Assembly (NCBI RefSeq): GCF_004011695.2
Contig: NC_082424.1
Coordinates: 744,001-808,000 of the forward strand
DNA length: 64,000 nucleotides
DNA from: Ascochyta rabiei
Lineage: Eukaryota; Ascomycota; Dothideomycetes; Pleosporales; Didymellaceae
Reading direction: 5' to 3'
The notes under the pieces are model-generated. The model did no database searches and was not told the DNA's origin. It worked only from the letters and a program-made list of their open reading frames with translations. Positions within the stretch are counted from its first letter, which is position 1; every line of letters starts with the position of its first letter. Positions 42,189 to 55,323 of this stretch are shown here, one piece after another. Both the position numbers and the translations under genes were made by a program.

Positions 42189-44690
42189 CTAACTGCTAGC
42201 GTGGTCGTTTCCATACCCAACGCCCACTTCACCAGGAAAGCTAGCCCAGAAGTCTTGCGTAGCATTCATCATGATCTCTTCCATGTCGGCATTGCTCAGA
42301 TCGAACCCTTCGAAACTGAACGTATCGTCGGCCTCCAGCGGCAGAATCGCGTTCGACGCGTTCCACGAGTAGGCATTGCTGTAGCTGTTTGGTGTGGGCG
42401 TTGATGTGGGCCGCGTGACCAGTGGCTCGGATGCCAGTGTGACGCTGAGGAATTTGTTCTACCATCGGTTAGCAGCTGAATGGAGAGGTGGTGCGGCTAC
42501 GTACTTCGTGCGGCGGCGGGGAGATGACCGTCTGCACAATGGTAGTGTCAGGGCCCTTGTTCGACTCGGCTGGCTTCTGCACTGGCGAAGGCTGGAGGGC
42601 ACCGTAGTCGATCATGGCGCGCCGCAGTGCCTTGCGCTCTTCGGCCGAGGCTGGCGCATCCTGGCCAAGCACGGAGCGATAGTACGCTTGCATGCGCTTG
42701 ATGGTTTCGAACTGGTCTATGGTTAGCGTAGGAGGATGGCGGGGTTGTAAAACTGACCCAAGTCTCAGCCATGGGCCACTGTGTTTTCATGTCTTTCAAA
42801 AAGGTGCAGCCTCGTATGACCCTTTCACGCGCCTTCTCCACGATCCGAGGATCATCTTCGGCGCTGGGGAAGTTGAAGGAGTACAGCATGACACCCACAG
42901 CGGTGTATATGGTAAAGCCAATCCAGGGCACGAGACCGCGGAGAAAGAAGACACCGAATGTGCGCATCTCTTCGAGCATCTCCAGCACCATGGTGGCCTC
43001 CTTGAACAACTCCCTGCGCGACGTCTTCTGCCAGCTCTTCCACATGTCGGTGTGGTCGTTGTACGAGTTGGGCGTCTCTTCGCCCACGGCGCCGTTCTGA
43101 TGGGGGCCCAGGACGGGCAGGTAGGCGCGGTGCAGGAACATGTAGCTCATGAAGTAGATGCTGTGCGTGTAGCAATAGGCCTGGCCCTGCTCGACGGCGT
43201 TGTGGCTGTGCAAGGAGAAGAGGTCGTAGCGCAAGCGGTGGGGCAGGGCGTTCTTCCAACGCTCGAGCTCGTAGATGAGGTGCTGGAACTGCGACGAAGG
43301 CGACCAGGGCAGCTCCGTCTTGAAGTCATCGGTACAGGCCCAGCGCGCAACCTTGCCCCAGATGTTGGCGACGCGCAAACTGTAGCCGATGATGCCGATG
43401 TCGCCGAGGGGCAGGGCCATGGGCGGCATGCGCACAGTGCCGTCGAGGTGCGGGGTGCACGTGGGCTCGCCGAAGACAAAAGCTTCGCGCTCGCAGGGGA
43501 GCTGAATCGCCATGTCGGTGGCGTTAAGCGAGCGCTTGCGGCCCTTGCCGCCGCTGAGCAGCGAGTCCATGAGGAAGCAGGTCCAGGCAGTGCGGCGGCG
43601 CACCTCGGCCTCGATGAACTCTTCGCGCGTGGGCATGCGGTTCCGGGGCGTCTTCAGCTCCTGCGTCAGGTCCATGACCTCGACGAGGCGGATAGCCATG
43701 CCCAGGTAGATCCATGCGCGGCGTCCGTTGCCTGCGCCCCAGTCGTGGCCCGTCAGCATGAGCAGCGCCTGGACGCGGCTGATGCTGGGCGTCTCGAGGT
43801 CGGCCTGCAGCAGCTGGCGGGCGCGGGCGGCGTAGGCATTGCTGGCCTCGGTCTGTGTGGTGAAGCCGGCGGGGGGGGCTTTGACGAAGCTGGGCGTGTT
43901 AGCTACACTACGTAGCAAGAGATGTAAGACGAGAGATGTAAGACGAGAGCTACAGGATGAGAGCTACAGGATGAGAGCTACAGGACGAGATCTACAAGAC
44001 GAGAGCTACAAGACGAGAGCTACAAGACGAGAGCTACAAGACGAGAGATACAAGACGAGAGATACAAGACCGGAGCTACAAGACGAGATTTACAAGACGA
44101 GATCTGCAAGACGATAGCTACAAGACGAGAGCTACAAGACAAGTAGAGCGTCCACCAGAACAAATAGACGTCAGCAGAACATACCGAACAGCCAGGGCAA
44201 GCACGGCCCAGGCAAGATACAGGTCGAGGGTGCGGTCGCGGATCCTCAGCAGCAGCGTGGGCGTGTGGTGGAAGCTCCACTTGTACGAGCAACGCAGGTA
44301 GCTGTTCTTGACCTCGTCCGTCAACAGGTCAAAGGGGTCTAGCCCGTCGAGCACCGCAGATGCCGCTCGCGGGGACAGCGGCGCGCCGGCATGGGTGGGA
44401 CTCGGCACATGCGCGTCATGGCGGTAGAGGGGGGTTGCGCCTGCTGCGCCTGCTGCGCCTACTGAGCCTGCTGAGCCTGCTGAGGCGCCCGGTGGAGTCC
44501 CACCGCCTGGCGTTTCTTCAGAGGCCCGCGGGCGTTTGGGTCGTCGGTGGATGGCGGACGTCCCTGGCGCTGGGAACTCGCACAGCGCTGCCCGTCCGGA
44601 CTGCCGGCATCGCTCGCACGGCGGCGCGTCGTCGTGCAGGCACTTTTGCTTCGCGCTGCGGCACGACACGCAGGCCACGGGATTCCTCAT
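42189..44690 (-). CDS. Zn2Cys6 transcription factor with fungal-specific regulatory domain
   Basis: A DNA-binding nuclear regulator; targets unknown. Four exons (44690-44185, 43889-42758, 42711-42505, 42458-42189) encode 704 residues with matching phases; introns are 295, 46 and 46 bp. The Zn2Cys6 cluster is at the extreme N-terminus: Cys7, Cys10, Cys17, Cys25, Cys28 and Cys37. A Pro/Gly/Ala-rich linker follows, then the fungal-specific transcription factor domain (PF04082 type) with RRAWIYLGMAIRLVEVMDL and EVRRRTAWTCFLMDSLLSGG. The C-terminus is acidic and aromatic (ADDTFSFEGFDLSNADMEE), a plausible activation domain. The exon 3 acceptor used is the second of two nearby AGs, because only it keeps frame. 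The first intron holds a 14-bp minisatellite. Confidence 0.92.
43916..44143. repeat. 14-bp minisatellite GAGAGCTACAAGAC inside an intron
   Basis: About sixteen copies with CAGGAT, CAAGAC and GTAAGAC variants fill most of the first intron (43890-44184) of the Zn2Cys6 regulator. Confidence 0.9.
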
Positions 44691-45220
44691 CGAGGCACAA
44701 CAAGAGCGATCGGCGGCGGCGGCTTCGCGTGGGTGGAGGGTGTTGATGCCCTTGACGCCCCCTGCCGCTCGCTCTGCCGCCGCGGCTTGCTCGCGCTAAC
44801 GATTCCCGCCGCTGCTGCGCCGCCGTCTCTATCTCGACCTCACCCCGGCCACCCTCATGTCGATAGCTCGTCACGCATATACCTCGAACAGGAGAGGAAC
44901 GTGTGTAGACATCAGAGACAGCCATGTTCAACCAGCAATGATGATTTGTATTCCCTTGCTTCACTTTTCTCGCCCTATTCTGACTCCTGCAGTCGTCTCG
45001 TAAAGAGCTGGCTTGTCACCATCAACGGGTCTGATGATGTGTGTGAGTTTGTAGTTTGAGGTGGAAAGTCTTGAAAAGCCCTGAGCGGGCCGGGGTGCTG
45101 GCTGGACACGAAGCACCAGTGATTGTCGATTTGTGTGTCTTTGTTGACGAGACAGACGGCACATTGTCCAGGCTGGACCTCAGAGGTACCTGGAATGTCG
45201 GGGTGGTAGGGGGGAGAGGG
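44691..45220. other. Upstream region of the Zn2Cys6 gene
   Basis: Expected to hold the promoter. No separate gene recognised. Confidence 0.45.
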
Positions 45221-45621
45221 GGAGGAGAATGAGGTGTGGAAGGGGAGGAGAATGAGGTGTGGGAGGGGAGGAGAATGAGGTGTGGGAGGGGAGGAGAATG
45301 AGGTGTGGGAGGGGAGGAGAATGAGGTGTGGGAGGGGAGGAGAATGAGGTGTGGGAGGGGAGGAGAATGAGGTGTGGGAGGGGAGGAGAATGAGGTGTGG
45401 GAGGGGAGGAGAATGAGGTGTGGGAGGGGAGGAGAATGAGGTGTGGGAGGGGAGGAGAATGAGGTGTGGGAGGGGAGGAGAATGAGGTGTGGGAGGGGAG
45501 GAGAATGAGGTGTGGGAGGGGAGGAGAATGAGGTGTGGGAGGGGAGGAGAATGAGGTGTGGAAGGGGAGGAGAATGAGGTATGGGAGGGGAGGAGAATGA
45601 GGTGTGGGAGGGGAGGAGGAT
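45221..45621. repeat. 23-bp minisatellite (unit starts AGGAGAATGAGGTGTGG)
   Basis: About seventeen near-identical purine-rich copies (G/A on the plus strand), only two or three of which have base changes. It ends 81 bp before the left LTR of the transposon block. Confidence 0.95.
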
Positions 45622-45702
45622 GAAGGTGAGAGAGAGTACGGCCACAGCAGACCCTGTTCATCCCATGGGGCGACTTTCTCCTCGATAACCTTGCAACATT
45701 AT

Positions 45703-45957
45703 TGTCAGGACTTCTGCTAAGGTAAGATGGTAACCTACTAGTATGTGTCACAACCTACTAGCAGATTCCATTAAACCTAGTAGAACCTTCCTTTACTAGC
45801 CTTTACTTTTACTTGCAGAGAGCACAGGCCTTACTACTATAAGTAGGCCTCTCTCTCTACCCTCTTATAGCTCGCTATCTACTATTTTGTTTACTCCTCT
45901 TTTAAATCTATTAGTTTACTAGATTGCTACTTTTATGCTTATAAAGTCTGCCTTATA
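45703..45957 (+). repeat. Left LTR of Gypsy-A
   Basis: 255 bp, directly repeated at 62327-62581. Differences between the two are transitions as far as I can align by eye, and they are distributed unevenly (see findings). Confidence 0.93.
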
Positions 45958-47833
45958 TAATAGCAGACCTAACAGCTAAAAATTTTTAGCTTTCTCTTAG
46001 GCTTCTGCCTTTGTTAAGCTAGTAGTTAGCTACTACTACTTAAGGTTACACTAAAGTTTTAGTCTAGTAAGCTATCTCTTTACTAAGTATTAGCCTAATT
46101 TAGATTTCTTTTCTTAGTCTCTACCCTAACTAGCGCAGGTAGTAAGTGCCTGTTTTTAAGTATAAATCAGCCTTCCCTATACGTCTTCTAAGTACAGATT
46201 ACCTATCTTTAATATTTAGTAGGCTAAATTATTACTTTTTTTTAGGCTCTAGAGTACTAGCCTTTTGTTTTACCCTCTAACTAACTAGCGCCTTTTAAGT
46301 AGTCTAGCGCCTCCCTTTAGCACCTTTTAAGTAGTCTAGTGCCTATTTTTTTTAATCTACTAGCGCCTTCTAAGAGGTCTAGCGCCCCTAAGTATCCCCT
46401 ACCCCTTTATTTTAAGAAATACTTACTTTTTTGTCTTTTACTAATATATAGCTCTTTTACTAGAATTTGTCTTTTACTTATATATAGTACTTTTACTACT
46501 AAATATCTAGGCCCTACTACTACTTAAAGGTACTAGGTGCTCTGCTTTTCCTCTAACTACCTACTACTACTACACTTACCTTTATAGATATAACTCTTTA
46601 ACTTCTACTAATATCTTTACATACTACAGCTATATTACTAACTAATAAGGATAATATTAAGCCTAACTCTATGCTACCCCCCTAGCCTTCTTCTACTTCT
46701 ATAAAGAAGACTTCTTATAATAAGTCTTGCCTATACTACCTAGAAACCCCTATAGATCCTAAGTCCTTTAATTACTAGAGTAGTAGTGCTATTTCTAATT
46801 GTATATAAGACTTTAGCTATAAGACATATAAAAAAGCTACTATTCTAGGAACCTTTGTTATATGCAGCAGCCTATCTGCTTTATCTACTAATTAACTAAA
46901 GTCTTAGACACAGAAAGACAAGTAAGCTACTGTTAAAACAGAGGATACTATTATAGAAATCTACTAGCCTACTCCCTACTCCCCTTAGGGACAGGCTTCC
47001 CTATAAAAACTTACTAGCGCTACTCTAGGGCTATAGGAAGAATCTACTTACACTAGCTAGTAGGACACCTCTACCCTAGCTCTATAGTTTTGCTATAAGG
47101 ACTCTTTATGCGCTATATCCTCTTAGGTTCCTTTAAATAATAGTCTCTCCTAACAGTTTTAGCACCTTTCTACTACTATAGTTAAACACTTTCTAGTTAA
47201 ATACTTTAGCCTAGGTAACTAACCTTTAGAGTTCCTTATTACGCTACTTACAGATTTTAACTTCTAGTCCCTTAATCCTCTTATTTAGAATCTAGGGCTG
47301 CCTCTACTGTCTAACAACTATCTAGATAGGTATTTTATACACCTTACCTACAGATAATACTCTATACTCTCTGCCTTCCTTCTAGGACTTCTTAGTAAGG
47401 TTAATAGCAGTCTACATGCGCTATCCTAGCAACTAAATAATAAGTAACTTAAGCTAGATTAGGCTAAGCACTTTTACTCCTAACTAATTAACTGTAATAA
47501 TTAGACAGCCTCTTAACTAAACAACTTATAAGCTAAGTTTACTTAGCATTAGTAGTAATCTACTTAACTTACTTAGTATTACTAATAGCTTAAGCTAAAA
47601 GCTAATTAAGGCTTAGCATAGGAATATCTAGGAGGCTAGGCTAATAACACTACTAACTAACCCCCCTCCTGCTTTAGACACCTCCTTTACTTAGCTTAGT
47701 AGTCTTCTAATATTCCTAAGCCTAAAATACTAGGCTTAGCAGGAACCTATACTAGCATACTATTATAGTTACAGCTTTATAATAACGCACCTACTATAAT
47801 AGACTAATTCTGTACCCCTCTAATATAGGTTAA

Positions 47834-48035
47834 TGTTAGGCGCTAGGCCTAGGGGTACCTCTGCTAGTCTTGGCGAGCTACTATAGGGCTAGCCAGCCCA
47901 GACTATATAAAGGTGTTAGAGGTTATTACTAATACTCTAGTAATTAGTCTTATTACTACACACGACGTACCTTAATACACCTACTATCCTCTTTAACCCT
48001 ATCCTCTCTTGTAATTGCTTTGTATACTCTTTATA
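47834..48035 (+). repeat. Left LTR of Gypsy-B
   Basis: 202 bp, starts TGTTAGGCGC. About a dozen differences from the right copy, nearly all transitions. Confidence 0.93.
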
Positions 48036-51000
48036 TTCTAATTACTCTTATATTATAATTAAAGATAGACCTAAGCTACTATAAGTCTTAAACTAAATAA
48101 TCTAGGCTTACTGTCTTTAGAGAGGGACTAAGACAATCTACCTGTAGGAGAGCTGGTAGAGCGTAAGGTAACACCTCCCTCTGTAGATAAGGAGATACCT
48201 TAACAGACACTAAGTGTCTATAGTGCCTTAAGAGGATCTATAGGCCCTCTAGGTAGTACACCTTACCCTAGAATTCACATCTATAGGGCAGCTTTAGCTA
48301 GAGAAGGCTAGAATAGCCTAGAAGTAGGTAATTAATAACAGGAGTTAGAAAACTTACGTAAATAGTTATAAGAGACAAAAGACTGTAAGGAACTTTCCTC
48401 TTTCTATAAACTTAGACGCAAATACAACAAAGGAGATCTAGTAATAATCCTATCCTTCTAAAAAGTACTAGAAGGGGTAGAGAAACTATAATCTTCCCTA
48501 TTTATAAACCTTCTATAACCTAAACCTCTATAGAAGTATATAAAGCGCAACTGCGCTAAATATAACTATTAGGACAGAGATTATAAGGGATACTTCCTCT
48601 AATCCCTAGTTAATTTCCTTATAGAGGAATAAAAGATCAACTTTAGCATAAGGTACCTCTTAGAGAACCTAAAGACGTTATAGTAGGCCTACTGCATAAC
48701 TAACTACTATAATTAGCTAACCTAGGAACTAATGTAGTAAGAGCTAAAAAGAATTATACTAGATACTCTAGGAACACTAGCTAAACGTAAGCAAGCAGTG
48801 TATAAATCCTTAAAGCAATATAAGCAGTAGAAATCTTAGTCCCCTACAGATCTGTTAGATTTTATGCGTCTACTATAGAAGGAACTAGGCAACTTATATA
48901 CGCTAGAGCTTTAAGTCCTAGAATATGTTACTACACTGCTCCCTAGCATATAAAAGGACTTATTCCTTATCCTCTATAATTAAAGAGACACAATCCTAAG
49001 GGTAGAGGAACAAGCTAACATTATTAACTAGAGACTAGGTTAGCATAGCTAACAGCTACCTAAGAAGACTCTAGCTAAGGGTAAGACAACTAATAAAGGA
49101 CTACAGAAGCGCTAATTTAGTAACTCTAGGTTAGAGGGGAATATAAAAACCCTAAAAAAGTTGTTTAAGTCTAAGAAGTTCTGTAAGGAGCTAGTAAAGG
49201 GTAAAAAGGGCTAAGACAGGTTATATAAGACCTAAAACGCGTGCCTTAAGTACAGAGAAACTAGTTACTACTACCCTAACTGCCTAAAGCTAAAGTTAAA
49301 CTAGAAAGACCCTACTCTAGATAAGTTAGGAAAAGACAAGGGACCTAAGAGCTAATTTCCTCTCTTATAGCCTATATTAAATTGTCTAAGAAGAAGAAGA
49401 AGAATATCTCTCTCTATAAGGCAGTATACCTAGAATATATATACCTGCTTATAGTTAAAGCATCTATAGGCAACACAGAGAATGTAGAAGCCTTAATAGA
49501 TAGAGGGTTACAACTAAACTTAATTTTAGTTCTCCTAGCAAAGGAGTAGGATCTAGAGGTTACACTATTAAATAAAATAGTAGCTAAAGGTGTAGGCGGA
49601 GCAGAATTGCCTATCTACAGAGTAACTACAGCAGAAGTATCTATTATCAACTCCTGTAGAAGACAGGAGGTCTAACAGATACCTTTTGTAGTTACAGACC
49701 TACAAAGATACAAGATATACCTTAGATTACCCTAGATTAACTAGATAAACCCTAAGCTAAGCTATTTAAGCTAGCGTATACTCTTCTAAGGGAAGAAGTA
49801 TAGGGACTCTCCTAAACTAGAGAAAATAGTGTTAGAAGATACTAAAGAGTTTAAACACACTATAAGAAGTCCCTTAGTAGACGTTTATATGTGTATAATA
49901 AACTTAGTAGATATATATAACCTAATATCTGCTAAAAAGGGCCTAATTCTAGAAGTATATTGCAAATATGCGTACTTAGGATTAGAGGATAATGCTTAGG
50001 TCCTACTAGAGCATAGAGAGCATAACCTAGCAATTAATATTGTAGAAGGAGCTACTTCCCTCTACTAACTATTATAGGGACTATCTACAACAGAATTAGA
50101 GATACTTAGAAAGTATCTAGTAGAATATCTATAATGTGGCTAGATACAACACTTAAGGTCGCTAGTAGGGGCGCCTATTCTCTTTTTAAAGAAGAAAGAC
50201 AGTAACCTACAACTATGTGAAGACTATAGAGGTCTAAACAAGATAACAGTTAAAAACTGCTATCTATTACCACTAATTACAGAGTTACTAGAATAACTAG
50301 CGCAAGCTAAGTTCTATACTAAACTAGATATACATAAGGTATATTACTATATCTAAATTAAGGAAAGGGATAAGTAGAAGACTACGTTTTAAACTAGGTA
50401 TAGATATTTTAAGTATATAGTAATGCTGTTTAGACTTATAAATGCTTCTGCCTAATTTTAGGCCTATATAAACAAGGCACTAATAGGATTAGTTAATGTA
50501 ACTTATATTATATATCTAGATAACATATTAGTATACTCTAAGATAGAGGAAGACCACGTTAGACACGTTAAGGAGGTCTTAGAGAGGCTTTGTAAAGCAA
50601 ACCTCTATATACGCTTAGACAAGTGTAAATAGCACTATTAACACACAGAGTACCTTAGGTACATAGTCTTGCCTAAAGGGGTAAGTATTAACCTAGACAG
50701 GGTTAAAACAATCTAAGAATAGCTAATTCTGCGCACAGTTTGTAATATCTAAGTATTTATAGGCTTTATAAACTACTATTAGAGATTTATTATAGGGTTT
50801 TCTAAATTAGCCTTACTATTAACCTAATTAACCTAGAAAGGGCTAAATTCGGCTAAATCTGGTTGAGCAATAAGGAAAGAGGAGAGTTAGCCTCTTAAGC
50901 TAAGTAAAGAATCCCTATAAGCTTTCTAGAATATAAAGGATTTGTTTATTAACGTACCTATCTTAGTTTATTTTGTACCTAGGAGACAGACTAGGATTAA

Positions 51001-53049
51001 AGTAGATGCCTCTAGAGGCGCTATCTCAGGAATTCTTAGTTAACTAGTCCCTAGGGAGGGGAAGCCAGCCTAATAGAGGCCTGTAGACTTCTATTTAAAG
51101 AAGTTAATCTAAGCAGAGTACAACTATAATACTTATAACCAGGAACTTCTTGTAATTGTCTAGAGCCTACAGCATTAGCGAAGATACTTAGACAGTACCT
51201 TCTTTAAGATCTTAACAGATTACTAAAACCTAAAGTAGTTTATAGAGACAAAGGTTCTTAGCTATTAGTAAGTAAGGGTATACTTAGTGTTATCTAAGTT
51301 TAACTTTATAATTACTTATTACCTAGGGTCTATAAACCCTGCAGATAGACCCTTACAGCGTCCTAATTATATAAGAGAGGCGTAAGACCCCTTATAAAAG
51401 TACAATAAGGCTTTTATACAACTGCATTAGGAGATCCTAACTAGAAGGAACCCTAATACTCCCCTAGTAGTAGCTATAACCCTTTGTTTGTCTATAAAAG
51501 GAAGAAAGGATATAAGGGATCTTAAAAGAGAAGAATTAAGAGAGAACAGTTAGATAGAGCTAATAACAGACTTAGATAACACAGACAAACTCTCTAGCAC
51601 TAAAAAAGAGTTAAGCAACGTTAAAATAGGATAAAATAACCTAGAAAAAGACAATATAGCTAAGGAGAGGCGTATCTTACTTATAAGGCTAAAAGATAAA
51701 GTGTAAGTTATTAAAGAATGTTATAATAACCTAATGTTAGAACACTTTAGAGCATAAAGGACCTTAGAGAAGATTTAGCGCAGATACACCTAGAGGGGCA
51801 TTAATAAGGATGTATCTAACTACTGCTATAACTGCTTAGTATGTAGAAGATTAACTACTGCCTAACACAAACTGTACAGGTTATTATAACCTTTACTAGT
51901 ACTAAGCTAACTATAGGAGGATGTAATAATAGAATTTATTACAGAACTACCCTCTAGTAAGGTGGCTAGGCTAGTGTATAACTCTATACTAGTAGTAGTG
52001 TACAAATTAACTAAAATATTACACTACATACTAGCTAGGGCTAATTAGGATAGAAAAGATCTAGCGCACACCTAGATTAGAGAAATTATCTGCTTACACA
52101 GCGCGCCAGCACAAATTATCTTAGATTAGGGGCTGCTAATAAACTTAAAGACGTAGGAAACCTTTAACTACTATTTAAACTTAAGACAAGTCTTAACGTT
52201 AGCCTATTATCCCTAGACAGATAGCTAAACAGAAAGGTAAAATTCGACTCTTAAACAGTACTTACGTTGCTATTATACTCTAGAATAAGATAATTAGGCC
52301 CTATAGATTTTAATTGCAGAATTTGCGTATAATAATAGTATTTACGCATCTATAAATATAACACCTTTTTAAGCCTGTTACAGTATAGATATAAGGAGTA
52401 TAGATTAGCCTACTTTAGTATTAAAAGGTAGAGAATCTCCCCTTGTAAAGGAATTGGCTGCTAGAGTTATTGCCTTATAGGCTACTTACAAAGCAAATAT
52501 AGAAAAGTTAAACAAGTATTAAAAGAAACACTTAGATAAGAAACGACTACTAGCACCCTTTAAAGTAGGCAACAAAGTACTAGTTTCTAGTAAGAATATT
52601 AGGACAGTACGCCTAAAAAAGAAGCTAGACTAGAAATACCTAGGACCTAGGACTATTATAGCCTAGATTAGTCCTAGTGTATACAGAGTAGACCTGCTAG
52701 GAACAAAAGGGATCTATCTAGTATTCTATGCGTTACTACTAGACCTATACACACTAAGAAGTTAACTCCTAATTATATAGGAATAAATATAAGAACCTAT
52801 AGTTAAAGGGGAAGAGAAGGTGTAGGATGTAGAAAAAGTCCTTAATAGAAGGCAACTAGACAACAGACAGTAGGAATACCTTATTAAGTAGGACAGATTT
52901 CCTAACTTAGAAAATTCCTAGGAAATTAGCATATATCTTTCTAAAGAAGTGCTAAAATAATACTAGAAAACTATAAAGTAACTGCTTAGACTGCGTAATA
53001 AGACGTTAAGGTTAAAGTCTAAAAAAGGGGGGACTAAAAAGGCTAAATA

Positions 53050-53970
53050 CCTTACTTAATTATAATTCTTCCCTACAGGGGTTTTTTAATTAATAAGTGT
53101 TTAATAGTTTACGCTAAGGGAAAACATAACCCTACCTTACCCTAAGAAATACAGACTAGCTAAAGTAGATATCTTTTAGCCTATTATAGCTATTTCTAAT
53201 ATAAGGAGATAAAGAAAGTTACACGCTATATTATACAGTTATAATTACAAGTAAATATAAGAGAAATAGTATAGAAGAACACCTTCCTAGTATTATTTAG
53301 ACTATCTAAGAGTGTAATACACCTAATTGCTATATTAGCCTAAAACTGTCTACTAACTACAAACTTAGGTATTATTAATCTAAACCTTCTATTATAGGGA
53401 ACATCTATTAACTATAACCTCTACTATAGGTATAAGTAGCAGCCTTATAACTACTACAAGGCTTCTTAGCAGTGGCAGCAGCAGCAGCAGCGTCGGCGGC
53501 GGCCTATTCAGCAGCCTCCTGCTCCTCTTGTTCCTCCTAGAGTTAACTAAGGGTCTTTCTAGTGCCAGCAATCTAGTACTTTAACTAAAAGAAGTTAGAT
53601 ATTGTTAAAATAGGTTAAAACGTGCTATGATACCTTCTTGCAGGGGGTAATAGGCGCATCTAGATTAGACTCGCTACTGCTCTCCTCTAACAGCTTCTTT
53701 CGCTTTATCTTAGCCTTAACAGCGCTAGCCTTAGATTAGTTGCGCTTCTTAACGTAGATGCTAGATAAGGTTAACTTACGTGTGTAAGTGTTGCTATTAT
53801 AGAGTATAAGTAGCTCTTCCTACAGAAAATAGTTCCTATAAAGGTTAGATTATGCTATAATAAGCTAAAACGTGTTAGAATATACTCTTAAATTATACCT
53901 AGCAACAAGCTAGCCTAGTTAACAATAGACTTACCTATTATAGTCTTTTTGTTAATAGACATAGGCGTAG
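53050..53970. other. Unassigned segment inside Gypsy-B
   Basis: Lies between the chromodomain end and the Tc1/mariner element, with no recognisable coding remnant. It holds a GC-rich CAG/CGG patch at 53474-53520 that stands out from its AT-rich surroundings. Confidence 0.5.
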
Positions 53971-53972
53971 TA

Positions 53973-55321
53973 CAGTCGCGCGTTAAAAGTTAGTTCTGCG
54001 CTAGCGTCCCTCTAACGCGTTAACCCAGCCACCTATACTTTTTAACCACCTACAACTTTACTACTACTACTCTGTTTTCCTTACTTTCTTAACTATTAGA
54101 TGTAGAAACGCTGTTACTTAAATTCTATAGAGCGGGATTAGGTAATTAGGTGGCTACACGCAGGTGCAGGTACCTATAAAGTTACTAGTTACTTTAGCTA
54201 TTATAAGCGTACTATCTAAAATCTTTATAAACGTTTTAACACTACAGGAACTATATACAATAGACCTTGCTTAGGTAGACCTAAGATACTATCTAATACG
54301 CAGAAGAAGCTTCTACACTGCACAATATAAAGAAATCCCTAGATTACCTACTCTAAGCTTACTAAAGTTACCTAGATTACTCTACCTAACAACACTACTA
54401 CCTATAAGCCTAGCAAGTTAACTATCTATTACGCACTTAAGTAATACTATGTAACCTGTTAGAGGAGTAAAAAGAGGCCTAAACTTACTTGTAGGCATGC
54501 TCTCTATCGTCTCTAGTTTGCTTAAGAGTATTAGACGTTCAATTAGCGTTAGCACATAGTTAAGTTCAGTAATAAGTGCTCTGTTTAGAAGGGCTCTAGC
54601 CATAAACAGCAGTAGGTGTTTTGCTATCCTAATAAGAGATAGAAGCTAAGGATAATTACTAGGATCTCTACTAGTTGTCTACCTGCTTAGATAGTATAGG
54701 GAGCTATATGGCTAGATGCACAGGGTAGACTACAGTAGAGTCTACTTATTATTATAGAGAGGGACCCTAATGCTCTACATAGTAGCTATACCAGTAAAAG
54801 TTACATTAAAATACTTAAGTAAGGTCTCTTACCTTACTATTGTAAGTCTTAGCTTTTTATATAGGATAATGTACGTATATACACCTCCTACGCTATATAG
54901 ACGTTTATAGTAGATTATAACATTACAACTCTTCTATAGCTAGCTTACTTACCTAATCTTAACCTAATTAAGCACCTCTAGTAGTGCCTTAAATAGATAA
55001 TGTATAAGCTCTACCTACAGTTTAACAACTATAGTAAGGTAGAAGAGCATTAGGATAAGTTTTATAAGGCATTAAAGGAGTGCTAGCGTTATATCCTAAA
55101 CTTACTTATTAAGAAACTTATTAGTAGTATGCTAGCACGCCTAAGTGCCTGTAGGAAGGTAAAAGGCTAGTAAATAAAATACTAGTATAGAACAGTACAA
55201 CCTTAAAATTTAGAGCGTTTTAACTATATGTAGCTATCTTAATTGCCTTACAAAGTAGGGTGGTGGGCGTGGTAATAATGCGGGGATTTGCTTAGTGGAA
55301 CTAACTTTTAACGTAGTACTG
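53973..55321 (+). mobile_element. Tc1/mariner DNA transposon nested in Gypsy-B, RIP-degraded
   Basis: The 1349-bp element has terminal inverted repeats (CAGT, then CGTTAAAAGTTAGTTC, at the left; the complement GAACTAACTTTTAACG, then ACTG, at the right) and TA target duplications at 53971-53972 and 55322-55323. The plus strand holds a Tc1/mariner transposase remnant: the QDNA-type catalytic block now reads stop-DNVRIYTSYA near 54862, then NLNLIKHL near 54955 where the family has the DLNPIE block, then the C-terminal LARLSACRKVKG near 55135. Stops replace Trp/Gln codons throughout, so it is inactive. Confidence 0.85.
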
Positions 55322-55323
55322 TA

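Noticed and set aside
42692..43915. 407-codon plus-strand open frame
   Set aside because: Antisense of the Zn2Cys6 regulator's main exon.
46339..46527. 62-codon open frame after the left LTR
   Set aside because: AT-rich Leu/Phe/Tyr-biased translation of RIP-degraded DNA, with no domain.
54418..54603. 61-codon minus-strand open frame inside the transposon block
   Set aside because: Lies antisense within the dead Tc1/mariner transposase; chance opening.
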